Assembly (NCBI RefSeq): GCF_030551255.1
Contig: NZ_CP130630.1
Span: 6,243,501-6,307,500, forward strand
Reading direction: 5' to 3'
Length of the DNA stretch: 64,000 bases
DNA from: Streptomyces sp. NL15-2K
GTDB taxonomy: Bacteria > Actinomycetota > Actinomycetes > Streptomycetales > Streptomycetaceae
Below the pieces are notes generated by a model. That model was not told the origin of the DNA. It made no database searches and saw only the letters and a list, made by a program, of their open reading frames with translations. Shown in pieces: positions 55,089 to 64,000 of this stretch. Each line of letters starts with the position of its first letter. Positions within the stretch are counted from its first letter, which is position 1. The position numbers and the translations under genes were made by a program.

Positions 55089-55132
55089 CGCGATTCCCCC
55101 GTCGTAACAGATCGCTCAGGTGCTTCCCCCCG

Positions 55133-55171
55133 CAGCGGCGTCACCGTGACCTGAACACGGTGACGCCGCTG
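55133..55171. terminator. bidirectional terminator
   Basis: CAGCGGCGTCACCGTG, seven bases, CACGGTGACGCCGCTG: a perfect 16-bp stem followed by CAGTTTT, between convergent genes. Confidence 0.93.
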
Positions 55172-55322
55172 CAGTTTTGCGGGACATTTCCGAGTATCGG
55201 GTGAACTTGGCAGTGGCTTGGCAGTGGCTGAAAGTTGTCGATCAAGCGAGCCTTTTTACCGGCCGATACAGACCGTCCGTGCCTTTTCCTGCGCGCCACC
55301 TCAGTCCCACCAGTCGCCGCCC

Positions 55323-55736
55323 TCAGCCCTGCCCCATCGCCCGCGTCAAGTGGATCTCGATCACCACCCGGGACGGGTTCGGCGCGGGCGTGCGCTCGTA
55401 GCGTTCCGCATATCTGCGTACCGCCTCCGCGATGTGCTCCGGCTCGGTGCGGACGAAGGCGCGGCCCTCCAGCGTCGCCCACCGCCGCCCGGCCACCTGG
55501 CACACCGCCACCCGTGCCCCCTCCGGCCCGGCGGCCAGCACGTGCCCCACCTTCGCGCTGGTCTTGTTCGTTATGACCCGAGCAAGACGCGCCTCGGGGT
55601 CGTATGTCACTCCGACGGGCACCACGTGCGGGCTGCCGTCCGGGCGCGGGGTTGTCAGCGTGCACAGGTGGCGTTCGCGCCAGAAGGTGAGGTAGGGCGC
55701 GTCGGGTCTGCCGGGATCCTGGGAGTACGTGGCCAT
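55323..55736 (-). CDS. PPOX-class F420- or FMN-dependent protein
   Basis: 137 residues. Split-barrel fold: [71 protein letters not shown]. Family members use F420 or flavin as cofactor. ATG at 55736. It is divergent from clpB and shares its promoter gap with the HAIR element. Confidence 0.88.
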   Translation of the reverse strand: MATYSQDPGRPDAPYLTFWRERHLCTLTTPRPDGSPHVVPVGVTYDPEARLARVITNKTSAKVGHVLAAGPEGARVAVCQVAGRRWATLEGRAFVRTEPEHIAEAVRRYAERYERTPAPNPSRVVIEIHLTRAMGQG

Positions 55737-55776
55737 GGGCCCGGAATTTAGCCGCCTCCCGACTCCCGCACCGTAT

Positions 55777-55797
55777 CTTGAGTGGAATAGACTCAAC
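55777..55797. promoter_or_regulatory. HAIR operator of clpB
   Basis: CTTGAGT, seven bases, ACTCAAC: one mismatch to the HspR consensus, 66 bases upstream of clpB. It places clpB in the HspR regulon, as known for Streptomyces. Confidence 0.92.
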
Positions 55798-55863
55798 TTT
55801 GTGTACGTTGATTGGGTCACGGCTGACGTAAGCCACGGCTGACGCAAGGAGGAGAAAGCGAAA

Positions 55864-58536
55864 GTGGACGCCGAGCTGACCAACAGGAGCCGGGACGCGA
55901 TCAACGCGGCCGGCAACCGCGCCGTGTCCGAGGGGCACCCCGACCTCACTCCTGCCCACCTGCTCCTCGCCCTTCTCCAGGGGCAGGACAACGAGAACAT
56001 CATCGACCTGCTGGCCGCGGTCGATGCCGACCAGGCCGCCGTACGCGCCGGGGCGGAGAAGGTTCTCGCCGGTCTGCCCAGCGTGACCGGGTCCACCGTC
56101 GCGCCCCCGCAGCCCAACCGCGAGCTGCTCGCCGTCATCGCCGAAGCCCAGGCGAAGGCGCAGGAGCTGGGGGACGAGTACCTGTCCACCGAGCACCTGC
56201 TCATCGGGATCGCCGCCAAGGGGGGCGCCGCCGGTGAGGTGCTGTCCGGGCAGGGGGCGAGCGCGAAGAAGCTGGTGGAGGCGTTCCAGAAGGCGCGCGG
56301 CGGGCGCCGGGTGACCACCGCCGACCCCGAGGGGCAGTACAAGGCCCTCGAGAAGTTCGGCACCGACTTCACGGCCGCCGCGCGGGAGGGCAAGCTCGAC
56401 CCGGTCATCGGCCGGGACCAGGAGATCCGCCGGGTCGTGCAGGTGCTGTCCCGCCGTACGAAGAACAACCCCGTCCTCATCGGCGAGCCCGGCGTCGGCA
56501 AGACCGCCGTCGTGGAGGGGCTCGCCCAGCGGATCGTCAAGGGGGACGTGCCCGAGTCGCTGAAGAACAAGCGGCTGGTCGCGCTCGACATCGGCGCGAT
56601 GGTCGCGGGCGCCAAGTACCGGGGTGAGTTCGAGGAGCGCCTGAAGACCGTCCTCGCCGAGATCAAGGACTCCGACGGCCAGATCATCACGTTCATCGAC
56701 GAACTGCATACGGTCGTCGGCGCGGGCGCCGGCGGCGACTCCGCCATGGACGCGGGCAACATGCTCAAGCCGATGCTGGCGCGCGGTGAGTTGCGCATGG
56801 TCGGCGCGACGACCCTGGACGAGTACCGGGAGCGCATCGAGAAGGACCCGGCGCTGGAGCGGCGCTTCCAGCAGGTGATGGTCGCCGAGCCGACCGTCGA
56901 GGACACGATCGCGATCCTGCGCGGTCTCAAGGGCCGGTACGAGGCCCACCACAAGGTCCAGATCGCCGACAGCGCGCTGGTGGCGGCCGCCACCCTCTCC
57001 GACCGCTACATCACCTCCCGCTTCCTGCCCGACAAGGCCATCGACCTGGTCGACGAGGCGGCCTCCCGCCTCCGCATGGAGATCGACTCCTCCCCGGTGG
57101 AGATCGACGAACTCCAGCGTGCCGTGGACCGGCTGAAGATGGAGGAGCTGGCGCTGGAGAAGGAGACCGACCCGGCCTCCCGCGAGCGCCTGGAGAAGCT
57201 GCGCCGCGACCTCGCCGACAAGGAGGAGGAGCTGCGCGGCCTGACCGCCCGCTGGGAGAAGGAGAAGCAGTCCCTCAACCGCGTCGGTGAGCTGAAGGAG
57301 AAGCTCGACGAACTGCGCGGCCAGGCCGAACGAGCCCAGCGCGACGGCGACTTCGACACGGCGTCCAAGCTGCTCTACGGCGAGATCCCCGCCCTGGAAC
57401 GGGACCTGGAGGAAGCCTCGGCGGCCGAGGAGGAGGTCGCCAAGGACACCATGGTCAAGGAGGAGGTCGGCTCCGACGACATCGCGGACGTCGTCGCCGC
57501 CTGGACCGGCATCCCCGCCGGCCGCCTCCTGGAGGGCGAGACGCAGAAGCTGCTGCGCATGGAGGACGAGCTGGGCAAGCGCCTGATCGGCCAGACGGAG
57601 GCCGTGCGGGCGGTGTCGGACGCGGTACGACGCACCCGCGCGGGCATCGCCGACCCCGACCGCCCGACGGGCTCCTTCCTCTTCCTCGGCCCGACGGGTG
57701 TGGGTAAGACGGAGCTGGCGAAAGCGTTGGCCGACTTCCTCTTCGACGACGAGCGGGCGATGGTCCGTATCGACATGTCGGAGTACAGCGAGAAGCACAG
57801 CGTGGCCCGCCTGGTCGGCGCCCCGCCCGGCTACGTCGGCTACGAGGAGGGCGGCCAGCTGACGGAGGCGGTGCGGCGCAGGCCGTACAGCGTGGTGCTG
57901 TTGGACGAGGTGGAGAAGGCCCACCCCGAGGTCTTCGACATCCTCCTCCAGGTGCTGGACGACGGCCGGCTGACGGACGGCCAGGGCCGCACCGTCGACT
58001 TCCGCAACGCGATCCTGGTGCTGACGTCGAACCTGGGCAGCCAATTCTTGAGTGGGCACAGCCTGGTCGACCCGATCAGTACCGAGGAGGAGAAGAAGGA
58101 GCAGGTCCTGGAGGTGGTCCGGGCCTCCTTCAAGCCGGAGTTCCTCAACCGCCTCGACGACCTGGTGGTCTTCTCGGCCCTGTCGAAGGACGAGCTGACC
58201 AGCATCGCCCGCCTCCAGATCGACCGTCTGGCCAAGCGCCTCGCCGAACGCCGCCTCACCCTGGAGGTCAGCGACGAGGCCCTGACCTGGCTCGCCGACG
58301 AGGGCATGGACCCGGCCTACGGCGCCCGCCCGCTGCGCCGCCTCGTCCAGACCGCCATCGGCGACCGCCTCGCCAAGGAGATCCTCTCCGGCGAGATCAA
58401 GGACGGCGACACGGTACGGGTGGACGCGTTCGGGGACGGACTGATCGTGGGGCCGGCGACGGGCACGGCGACTGGCACGGCGACGGGCACGGCGACGGGC
58501 ACTGCGACTGGCCCGGCGACGGGGAAGACGCTGTAG
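55864..58536 (+). CDS. clpB: disaggregase ClpB
   Basis: 890 residues. Clp_N domain ([36 protein letters not shown]), AAA1 with GEPGVGKT (about 207-214), a middle coiled coil (about 400-520), AAA2 with GPTGVGKT (about 609-616) and the C-terminal D2 small domain. It is longer than most ClpB by a Thr-Ala-Gly-rich tail ([13 protein letters not shown]...) from a 12-bp repeat. AGGAGAAAG precedes GTG 55864. It acts with DnaK on aggregates. Confidence 0.98.
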   Translation: MDAELTNRSRDAINAAGNRAVSEGHPDLTPAHLLLALLQGQDNENIIDLLAAVDADQAAVRAGAEKVLAGLPSVTGSTVAPPQPNRELLAVIAEAQAKAQELGDEYLSTEHLLIGIAAKGGAAGEVLSGQGASAKKLVEAFQKARGGRRVTTADPEGQYKALEKFGTDFTAAAREGKLDPVIGRDQEIRRVVQVLSRRTKNNPVLIGEPGVGKTAVVEGLAQRIVKGDVPESLKNKRLVALDIGAMVAGAKYRGEFEERLKTVLAEIKDSDGQIITFIDELHTVVGAGAGGDSAMDAGNMLKPMLARGELRMVGATTLDEYRERIEKDPALERRFQQVMVAEPTVEDTIAILRGLKGRYEAHHKVQIADSALVAAATLSDRYITSRFLPDKAIDLVDEAASRLRMEIDSSPVEIDELQRAVDRLKMEELALEKETDPASRERLEKLRRDLADKEEELRGLTARWEKEKQSLNRVGELKEKLDELRGQAERAQRDGDFDTASKLLYGEIPALERDLEEASAAEEEVAKDTMVKEEVGSDDIADVVAAWTGIPAGRLLEGETQKLLRMEDELGKRLIGQTEAVRAVSDAVRRTRAGIADPDRPTGSFLFLGPTGVGKTELAKALADFLFDDERAMVRIDMSEYSEKHSVARLVGAPPGYVGYEEGGQLTEAVRRRPYSVVLLDEVEKAHPEVFDILLQVLDDGRLTDGQGRTVDFRNAILVLTSNLGSQFLSGHSLVDPISTEEEKKEQVLEVVRASFKPEFLNRLDDLVVFSALSKDELTSIARLQIDRLAKRLAERRLTLEVSDEALTWLADEGMDPAYGARPLRRLVQTAIGDRLAKEILSGEIKDGDTVRVDAFGDGLIVGPATGTATGTATGTATGTATGPATGKTL

Positions 58537-58547
58537 GTCTGCCGGAC

Positions 58548-58577
58548 ACCGGGGGCGGGCTCGGTCCCGCCCCCGGT
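58548..58577 (+). terminator. terminator of clpB
   Basis: ACCGGGGGCGGG, six bases, CCCGCCCCCGGT: perfect 12-bp stem 11 bases after the stop. Confidence 0.9.
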
Positions 58578-58727
58578 CCCGCTGGTACGAGGGGGGCAAC
58601 CGACCCGCCGTACGGGCTCCCCGGTGACCGGATCGAGTCAGCCGAGGGCCGACAGACCTGCCTGGGGTTGCCACCCCCCTCCCCGCATGGGGGAGGATGG
58701 CGGGATCCGTACGAAGGGAAAATCACG

Positions 58728-59255
58728 GTGACCATCGACCCGTCCTCGATTCCGAACTTCGGGGGCCAGCCCGAGCCGCAGCCGTCAGGTCCGGCGGGCC
58801 CCGTCGTCCCGGATCAGGACCTTGTGAAGCAGCTCCTCGATCAGATGGAGCTCAAGTACGTCGTCGACGACGAGGGTGACCTCGCGGCGCCGTGGGAGCA
58901 GTTCCGTACGTATTTCATGTTCCGTGGTGAGGGTGACCAGCAGGTCTTCTCGGTGCGGACGTTCTACGACCGGCCCCACAAGATCGACGAGAAGCCGCTG
59001 CTGCTGGAGTCCATCGACGACTGGAACCGGCGGACCCTGTGGCCCAAGGTTTACAGCCACACCCACGACGACGGCACGGTCCGCCTGATCGGCGAGGCGC
59101 AGATGCTGATCGGCACCGGCGTGAGCCTGGAGCACTTCGTCTCCTCGACGGTCAGCTGGGTGCGGGCCGCGATCGAGTTCGACAAGTGGCTCGTCGAGCA
59201 GCTCGGCCTCGAGCAGGAGGTCAACGACGGGGAGAAGCCCGAGGACGAGGAATAG
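58728..59255 (+). CDS. YbjN-domain protein
   Basis: 175 residues. A short Pro-rich lead, then the YbjN fold: LLDQMELKYVVDDEGDLAAPWEQFRTYFMFRG, RRTLWPKVYSHTHDDGTVRLIGEAQML, SSTVSWVRAAIEFDKWL. Acidic C-terminal tail. GTG at 58728 after GAAGGG. YbjN proteins have a type III secretion chaperone-like fold; role in Streptomyces unknown. Confidence 0.87.
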   Translation: MTIDPSSIPNFGGQPEPQPSGPAGPVVPDQDLVKQLLDQMELKYVVDDEGDLAAPWEQFRTYFMFRGEGDQQVFSVRTFYDRPHKIDEKPLLLESIDDWNRRTLWPKVYSHTHDDGTVRLIGEAQMLIGTGVSLEHFVSSTVSWVRAAIEFDKWLVEQLGLEQEVNDGEKPEDEE

Positions 59256-59278
59256 GCCTTCCCCAGGGAGGCGCGTTC

Positions 59279-59305
59279 GTGAGTACGACCACGTACGCGC
59301 CGTAG
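59279..59305 (+). other. possible remnant of a gene start (8 codons)
   Basis: GTG-AGT-ACG-ACC-ACG-TAC-GCG-CCG then TAG, with GGGAGG 9 bases upstream. The short VSTTTYAP resembles a genuine start, but the frame closes at once. It may be what is left of a deleted gene, or chance. Confidence 0.25.
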
Positions 59306-59312
59306 GCGAACC

Positions 59313-59364
59313 AGAGCCCGGCCAGGGCACCGGCCACCACGGCCGCGTGCCGGGGCCGGGCTCT
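59313..59364. terminator. hairpin after the YbjN gene
   Basis: AGAGCCCGGCC and GGCCGGGCTCT pair over 11 bases around a 30-base loop that itself is GC-rich and can fold. Likely terminator for convergent genes. Confidence 0.6.
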
Positions 59365-59448
59365 GCCCGTTCGGACCGGCCGGCTCGCCGACCGGCGCGA
59401 GCGCGGTGCCCGTCCACAGCCTGTGGAAATCTTTTCGAGGCGGCCCCC

Positions 59449-59931
59449 TCAGGGCCCGGGCCTGCACGCCGCCGCGATCCGCTCCCGGAACGGGCGGCGG
59501 CGTACCGCGTCCGCCACCTCCGTCAGCAGCTCCGCCAGCGGCATCGAGAGTTCCGCGTCCAGCTCCGCCATCGCCGCCGTCGTCGCGTCCCACTCCGCCT
59601 TGATCTGCGGCAGTAGGGCATGGGCCTTCGGCGTGAGCTCGATCAGGCGGCGGCGTGCGTCTCGCGGGTCGGGGGTGTGGGTGACCAGGCCCGCGCGGGC
59701 CATCTGGGCCGCCGTCTGGCTCGCGGCCGAGTGCGTCACCCCCACCGCCGCGGCCAGGTCGCGGACCGGGAGCGGGCCCTCGGACAGGAGAGCCCGTACG
59801 ACCGGGGAGAAGCGGGGCCGGTACTCGGCGAGGTCCTGCTCCTCGTAGACCTTGGCCACGTCGCCGTCGAGAAGTTCGAGGACGTGGCGGAGCAGCGTGC
59901 CTACGGCGACCGGGTCCGGGTGATTCCTCAT
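59449..59931 (-). CDS. MarR-family regulator
   Basis: 160 residues: winged helix with PVVRALLSEGPLPVRDLAAAVGVTHSAASQTAAQMARAGLVTHTPDPRDARRRLIELTPKA. ATG at 59931. It is divergent from the peptidase gene, with a palindrome between them. Confidence 0.9.
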   Translation of the reverse strand: MRNHPDPVAVGTLLRHVLELLDGDVAKVYEEQDLAEYRPRFSPVVRALLSEGPLPVRDLAAAVGVTHSAASQTAAQMARAGLVTHTPDPRDARRRLIELTPKAHALLPQIKAEWDATTAAMAELDAELSMPLAELLTEVADAVRRRPFRERIAAACRPGP

Positions 59932-59941
59932 GAAGCTAATC

Positions 59942-59955
59942 TAACAGCGCTGTTA
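59942..59955. promoter_or_regulatory. candidate MarR operator
   Basis: TAACAGCGCTGTTA, a perfect 14-bp palindrome starting 11 bases from the marR start codon, between divergent genes. The neighbouring TATATATTCTGTTGTAT is notably AT-rich and may include a -10 region. Confidence 0.7.
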
Positions 59956-60040
59956 TATATTCTGTTGTATGCGTTGTGCAATCTGTGCTGTTGTCTGCGC
60001 TGTTGTCTGCGCTGTCATCCCCGAGGAGCGTGCGTCTCAC

Positions 60041-61000
60041 ATGGCCGAGCTCTATCCCCCCATCGAGCCCTACGACCACGGCATGCTCGACGTCGGCGAC
60101 GGCAACCGCGTGTACTGGGAGACCTGCGGGAACCCCGCCGGGAAGCCCGCCCTTGTCCTGCACGGCGGGCCGGGGTCCGGGGCGGGGCGCTTCTGGCGCC
60201 GGCTGTTCGACCCCGCGGCGTACCGCATCGTGCTCCTCGACCAGCGCGGGTGCGGCCGGAGCACGCCCGACGCCGCCGATCCGCGTACCTCGCTCGCCGC
60301 CAACACCACCCCGCATCTGATCGCCGACATCGAGCTGCTGCGGCAGCACCTCGGCATCGAGGAATGGCTGGTCCTCGGCGGCTCCTGGGGCGTGACCCTC
60401 GCGCTGGCCTACGCCGAGCAGCACTCCGGACGCGTCTGCGAGCTGGTGCTCTTCAGCGTCACCAACACCACCCGCCGCGAGGTGGAGTGGGTCACCCGGG
60501 ACATGGGGCGGGTCTTCCCCGAGGAATGGGCCCGGTTCCGCGACGCCGTACCGGAGCGGGAGCGCGACGGCAGCCTGGTGGAGGCGTACGCCCGGATGCT
60601 CGACGACCCCGATCCGGCCGTACGGGAGCGAGCGGCGCGGGAGTGGTGCCGGTGGGAGGACGTGCACGTGTCCACCCACCCGGGGCACAGGCCCGATCCC
60701 CGTTTCGAGGACCCGCACTTCCGGCTGCGCTTCGCCCGCCTCGTCACGCACTACTGGCGGCACGCCGGCTTCCTGGAGGACGGGGCGCTGCTGCGCGACG
60801 CCGGGAAGCTCACCGGCATCCCCGCCGTGATGGTCCACGGGCGGCTGGACATCAGCGGGCCCCCGGACGTCGCGTGGCGGCTGGCCCAGGTGTGGCCGGA
60901 CGCGGAGCTCGTACTGATCGGCGAGGAGGGGCACGGGCTGTCGGGGGATGCCACGACGGAGGCGGTGTTGGCGGCTACGGACCGGTTCCGGCCGGTCTAG
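60041..61000 (+). CDS. pip: proline iminopeptidase (alpha/beta hydrolase)
   Basis: 319 residues. It removes N-terminal proline from peptides. Oxyanion segment LVLHGGPGSGAG, DQRGCGRSTP, nucleophile elbow LGGSWGVTLALAYAEQH (Ser), VMVHGRLDISGPP (Asp) and EEGHGLSG (His) are all seen. ATG 60041 (GAGGAG upstream) fits family starts; ATG 59969 would add 24 residues coded by a CTGTTGTCTGCG repeat. Probably repressed by the divergent MarR. Confidence 0.93.
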   Translation: MAELYPPIEPYDHGMLDVGDGNRVYWETCGNPAGKPALVLHGGPGSGAGRFWRRLFDPAAYRIVLLDQRGCGRSTPDAADPRTSLAANTTPHLIADIELLRQHLGIEEWLVLGGSWGVTLALAYAEQHSGRVCELVLFSVTNTTRREVEWVTRDMGRVFPEEWARFRDAVPERERDGSLVEAYARMLDDPDPAVRERAAREWCRWEDVHVSTHPGHRPDPRFEDPHFRLRFARLVTHYWRHAGFLEDGALLRDAGKLTGIPAVMVHGRLDISGPPDVAWRLAQVWPDAELVLIGEEGHGLSGDATTEAVLAATDRFRPV

Positions 61001-61057
61001 AACGCAAGTCCCGGGCCTGGTCCGGGGCCCATCACCTGCCAGGTCATCGCCCCGCCA

Positions 61058-61170
61058 GGCGGGGGCGATTGGCAGATCTGTTCCACCCCTGCGAGGGAAA
61101 ACCCCAGGTGAGGTGGCTGTGCCGGTGGAACAGATCTGCCAATCACTGGGTGAGCGTGCGGGGCCCGGCG
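61058..61170. repeat. palindromic element, copy 2
   Basis: Arms 61068-61087 and 61124-61143, identical to copy 1, with the same 36-base centre length and a few substitutions inside. It is bounded by a direct repeat, ACCTGCCAGGTCATCG, at 61034-61049 and 61194-61209. Confidence 0.85.
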
Positions 61171-61272
61171 CGGACCTCGGCCTCGCGTCGATTACCTGCC
61201 AGGTCATCGACCCCGACCCAGCCCGATGCCACGATCATCCGCGTACGGAGCCCGACCGACCGGAAGGACACC

Positions 61273-61620
61273 ATGCCCGCCTACGCCATCGCTCACCTGC
61301 AAGAAGCCGCCCCGCACCCGGAGATCGCCGAGTACATCGAGCGCATTCCCGCCACCTTCGAACCGTACGGCGGCCGCTTCCTCGTGCACGTCGCGCAGCA
61401 CGAGGTGAAGGAGGGCAGCTGGCCCGGGCACGTCGTGGTGATCGGCTTCCCCGGGATCGCCGAGGCGCGGGACTGGTGGGACTCGCCCGCCTACCAGGAG
61501 ATCGCGCCGCTGCGCTCGCGGCACATCGAGGGCGACATCGTCCTGGTCGAAGGCGTCCCCGAGGGCTACGACCCGAGCGCCACCGCGAAGGCCATGCGGG
61601 AGGCTCTGCCCGGCGAGTGA
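61273..61620 (+). CDS. DUF1330 family protein
   Basis: 115 residues, ferredoxin-like fold: AYAIAHLQEAAPHPEIAEYIERIPATFEPYGGRFLVHV, WPGHVVVIGFPGIAEARDWWDSPAYQEIAPLR. AAGGACACC precedes the ATG. Function unknown. Confidence 0.9.
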   Translation: MPAYAIAHLQEAAPHPEIAEYIERIPATFEPYGGRFLVHVAQHEVKEGSWPGHVVVIGFPGIAEARDWWDSPAYQEIAPLRSRHIEGDIVLVEGVPEGYDPSATAKAMREALPGE

Positions 61621-61648
61621 CAACCGAGTAGCTCGTCGGAATCTCCCC

Positions 61649-62103
61649 TCAGGGAGCGAGCCGCTTGAGGCGGGCCACCGCCTCGGTCAAAACGTCCAGC
61701 CGCTTGCAGAACGCGAACCGTACGAACGGCGCCCCCGCCTCCCGATGGTCGTAGAACACCGCGTTCGGAATGGCGACCACCCCGGCTCGTTCCGGCAGCG
61801 CGCGGCAGAAGGCGAAGCCGTCCCCCTCTTTGGACAGCGCAGCGCCGAGGGGGCGGATGTCGGTGGTGATGAAGTACGTGCCCGCCGGGCGGAAGACCTG
61901 GAAACCCGCCTCCTCCAACCCCGCCGCCAGCAGGTCCCGCTTGGCCAGCATGTCCTCGCGGAACGCGGCGAAGTAGGTGTCGGGGAGGGACAGGGCTTCG
62001 GCGACGGCGTACTGGAACGGTCCCGACGACACGTACGTCAGGTACTGCTTCGCCGAGCGCACGGCCGCGACCAGCCCGGGAGCCGCCGTCGCCCAGCCGA
62101 CAC
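61649..62103 (-). pseudogene. 5'-truncated PLP-dependent aminotransferase
   Basis: Only the last about 150 residues of a class I/II aminotransferase remain: GWATAAPGLVAAVRSAKQYLTYVSSGPFQYAVAEAL, the C-terminal small domain with FRPAGTYFITTDIRPLG and APFVRFAFCKR. The PLP-lysine and N-terminal two-thirds are absent. Similarity stops at about 62103, and the next 170 bases are unrelated. It looks like the result of a deletion or insertion when the neighbouring Uma2 gene arrived. Confidence 0.8.
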
Positions 62104-62274
62104 CTCGTTGGCCTACCTATTCCTATGTCGTGCGACAGGCCCCGACGCGGATCTCCGGCACCGGTGGTGAGCGGGCCGCACAACCTGTCCGGACCGGTCT
62201 GCCGGCCGTACCGACGGGCTCGGTGACACGGCACTGTCCGTCGTATCCTGACCACACACGGGAAGGAGCCGTCC

Positions 62275-62829
62275 ATGAGCGTCGACGCGATCGTGCACAC
62301 CGAGTTCCCCAAGGGGTACACGGTCCTGTTCGGGGCCGACGGAAAGGTGATCATGACCCCGCAGAGCGAAGAGCATTCCAGCACCATCAGGTCGATGCAG
62401 ATCGACTCCGCTCTTGCCCTCGGCCGTCACGCGAAGGTCACCTCCGACGTCTACATCGACTTTCCCGCCGACGAGAACTCCGCCCCCGACCTCGCGATCC
62501 TGCGCGAGGACGCACGCAAGGACGGCAAGCGCTACAGCTTCGAGGACGTCCTGCTGATCTCCGAGGTCGTCTCGACCTCTTCCGCACGCAAGGACTACGA
62601 CGACTGCACCGCGAAGTACGGCCGCTATGGAATCCCGATCTACCTGGTCGTGGACCCCTACGCCCAGGAAGTCGTCCTTCACACCCAGCCGACCGCCACC
62701 GGTTACATCGCCGCACACACCCACAAGTACGGCACGGGCAAGCTCCCCATCCCCCTGGCCGACGGCCGCACCTTCACCCTCGACCTCGACGAACTCCCGC
62801 GCCCTGATCCCGAGGCGGACGCCCGCTGA
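62275..62829 (+). CDS. Uma2-family (DUF820) restriction-endonuclease-like protein
   Basis: 184 residues. YTVLFGADGKVIMTPQSEEHSSTIRS, DFPADENSAPDLAILREDA, LLISEVVSTSSARKDYDDCTAKYGRYGIPIYLVVDPY. The PD-(D/E)XK-like Asp, Glu are placed as in the family (P-D-L and S-E-V). AAGGAG precedes the ATG. Distinct from the copy at 44 kb. Confidence 0.87.
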   Translation: MSVDAIVHTEFPKGYTVLFGADGKVIMTPQSEEHSSTIRSMQIDSALALGRHAKVTSDVYIDFPADENSAPDLAILREDARKDGKRYSFEDVLLISEVVSTSSARKDYDDCTAKYGRYGIPIYLVVDPYAQEVVLHTQPTATGYIAAHTHKYGTGKLPIPLADGRTFTLDLDELPRPDPEADAR

Positions 62830-63151
62830 CGAGGGACTCCCCGCTGGCCAGGCCCGTGCCGTCGGCACCGCCGTCGCCGGACGTGGTCGTTCCTGGTCGG
62901 GGCAGTCGGCTGGGATGGCCTGGCCTTTCGTCGATCGGGATCAGCCAGAGGGCGTGCCGTTCCGTGCCGTGAGCTCGTGCGACGAAGTCCGGTTCGCCGC
63001 AAGGAAGTTCGAAGCCGCGTTTGCTGCGGGCGGCAACCACCGCGTACTGCCCTGAGGTAGCGGGCCCGCTCGTCCTCGGCCGAGTTGCCGGCCCCGGTTC
63101 GGCGATAGCGTGGCACGGCAACGACTGCTGCAGACAGGTGGACGAGATTTC
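62830..63151. other. gene-free stretch with possible decayed coding remnant
   Basis: 322 bases. On the minus strand about 63050-62890 reads protein-like (RSKRGFELPCGEPDFVARA, then GTERHALWLIPIDERPG), but no start or stop context supports a gene. It may be a remnant of a broken gene. Confidence 0.35.
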
Positions 63152-64000
63152 ATGCGGATGCGGTTCGAACCCGAGGCCGAGGAGGAGTTCGAGGCAGCGC
63201 GTGGGCTGCTGGTCGACCGCCTGGTTCGGTGGGCCTGGGAGCAGGGGCTGCCGGTGGACGGGTACATGGCCGAGACGGTGCTGGACTACCGGCACCTGGC
63301 GACTGCCGACGGCCGACTGGGGCTGTGGGAGTCGCGCCATGTGGAGGAGCTACTGCTCTCCTGGCTTCCCCAGCAGGTCACCGAGCTTCCCGGGGAGGAA
63401 CGCGCCGACGCCCCGGGCACACTGCGCACGCTACTGCGCTATCTGCACGCCGCGCAGTTGGCGGACCCGCGCGGCCCCTCACTCCAGGATTCCCTCGCCG
63501 CGGTCGACAGGGCCGCGGCACAGCATCTGGCGGCGATGACGGACCGCACTCGCTGGGGATTGGCGAAGTTCTGGGCGATGACGGCCGCGGAGCAGGGCGT
63601 GGACGTCCAGGACGGGGCGGCGTTTCAGCGCTTCGCGGACAGGGCGCAGCGCGGGGAGGTCGCCTACGATCAGCAGGCTCTCGCCGCGATCATGGAACGG
63701 CGGCTGACCGGCCGCGCGCTGTCCGGCGTGGCCCGGGCCGAGCCGCAACTGCCCGTGATGCTTCCCCCGGACGACGAACTGCGCCGCCGGGCCGAGGCGT
63801 CGACGACCGTGGCGCAGTTGCGCGGACTCGCCGAATGGGCGGGGCAGGGCGGCCGCCCGGTGACGGCGACGGGACGGCTGCGGATGGCGGAGGCCCGCGA
63901 GCTGGTGGACGGACTCGGCACCGGCGACCGGATTGAGGGGGTGCGCTCTTCGGCCGACCTGCCGCGGCTGGGACTGCTGATGGAGTGGGCGAAGAAGGCA
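63152..64000 (+). CDS. hypothetical protein, C-terminus beyond the window
   Basis: At least 283 residues, open to the end. Acidic helical protein: RMRFEPEAEEEFEAARG, GLPVDGYMAETVLDYRHLA, TVAQLRGLAEWAGQGGRPVTATGRLRMAEARELVDGL. No membrane helix or motif I recognise. ATG at 63152. Confidence 0.75.
   Translation, partial: MRMRFEPEAEEEFEAARGLLVDRLVRWAWEQGLPVDGYMAETVLDYRHLATADGRLGLWESRHVEELLLSWLPQQVTELPGEERADAPGTLRTLLRYLHAAQLADPRGPSLQDSLAAVDRAAAQHLAAMTDRTRWGLAKFWAMTAAEQGVDVQDGAAFQRFADRAQRGEVAYDQQALAAIMERRLTGRALSGVARAEPQLPVMLPPDDELRRRAEASTTVAQLRGLAEWAGQGGRPVTATGRLRMAEARELVDGLGTGDRIEGVRSSADLPRLGLLMEWAKKA

Noticed and set aside
59969..60040. Longer N-terminus of proline iminopeptidase
   Set aside because: It is coded by a CTGTTGTCTGCG repeat and has no ribosome binding site; it probably overlaps the promoter.
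62774..63340. 188-codon minus-strand frame
   Set aside because: It covers the ends of two better-supported plus-strand genes; only its middle part looks protein-like and was recorded as a possible remnant.

Overview
The window is very GC-rich, has few intergenic gaps and carries families typical of Streptomyces: XRE/DUF5753 with DUF397 partners, DUF6879, SpoIIAB-like ATPases, an LAXTG surface protein, and the dnaK-grpE-dnaJ-hspR operon with clpB under HspR operators. It looks like a Streptomyces chromosome in which an accessory stretch (about 0.4-20 kb) joins a conserved core stretch (about 20-62 kb).

Region 0-6 kb: the tail of an MFS transporter; a convergent HemC-like/HemB-like pair in which the HemB homologue lacks both catalytic lysines; a SpoIIAB-like ATPase and a Cys-rich small protein upstream of hemB; then a small regulatory cluster (hypothetical, DUF6879, XRE/DUF5753, DUF397). 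Region 6-8.7 kb: an IS110-family insertion sequence and a TauE/SafE permease. Region 8.8-15.9 kb: a mobile element with a relaxase, MobC, a 19-copy GGTCCCC array, a DnaC-like ATPase that appears to start at CTG, a replication-initiator-like protein, an XRE repressor, an excisionase and a tyrosine integrase. Region 16-19.8 kb: a likely defence or stress module (unknown protein, XRE-ImmA/IrrE peptidase, frameshifted SIR2 protein). A tRNA-Gly(CCC) at 20.3 kb marks the return to core sequence.

Region 20-30.7 kb: dCTP deaminase, a phosphoribosyltransferase, a Yip1 membrane protein, a methyltransferase/TetR pair separated by an operator array, a NarL-type two-component system, a DUF6223 protein and a large membrane Fe-S oxidoreductase. 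Region 30.9-42 kb: a MraY/WecA-like transferase, the heat-shock operon, two tandem secreted PA14/FN3 proteins sharing an almost identical 407-bp segment, and an orphan sugar-binding lipoprotein. Region 42-48.7 kb: accessory regulators, Uma2, a GNAT protein, a deaminase with a variant active site, an SRPBCC protein and a frameshifted LAXTG protein.

Region 48.7-64 kb: an ATP-grasp/alpha-E/transglutaminase operon; two convergent paralogous LuxR regulators followed by a small exported peptide and a Rieske-like protein without cluster ligands; a PPOX protein; clpB; YbjN; a MarR/proline iminopeptidase pair; a DUF1330 protein; a truncated aminotransferase; a second Uma2; and a partial unknown gene. 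A palindromic element with 20-bp perfect arms occurs twice (45.7 and 61.1 kb). Three HspR-type inverted repeats tie the dnaK operon and clpB into one regulon. All assignments come from reading the sequence; no database search was run.
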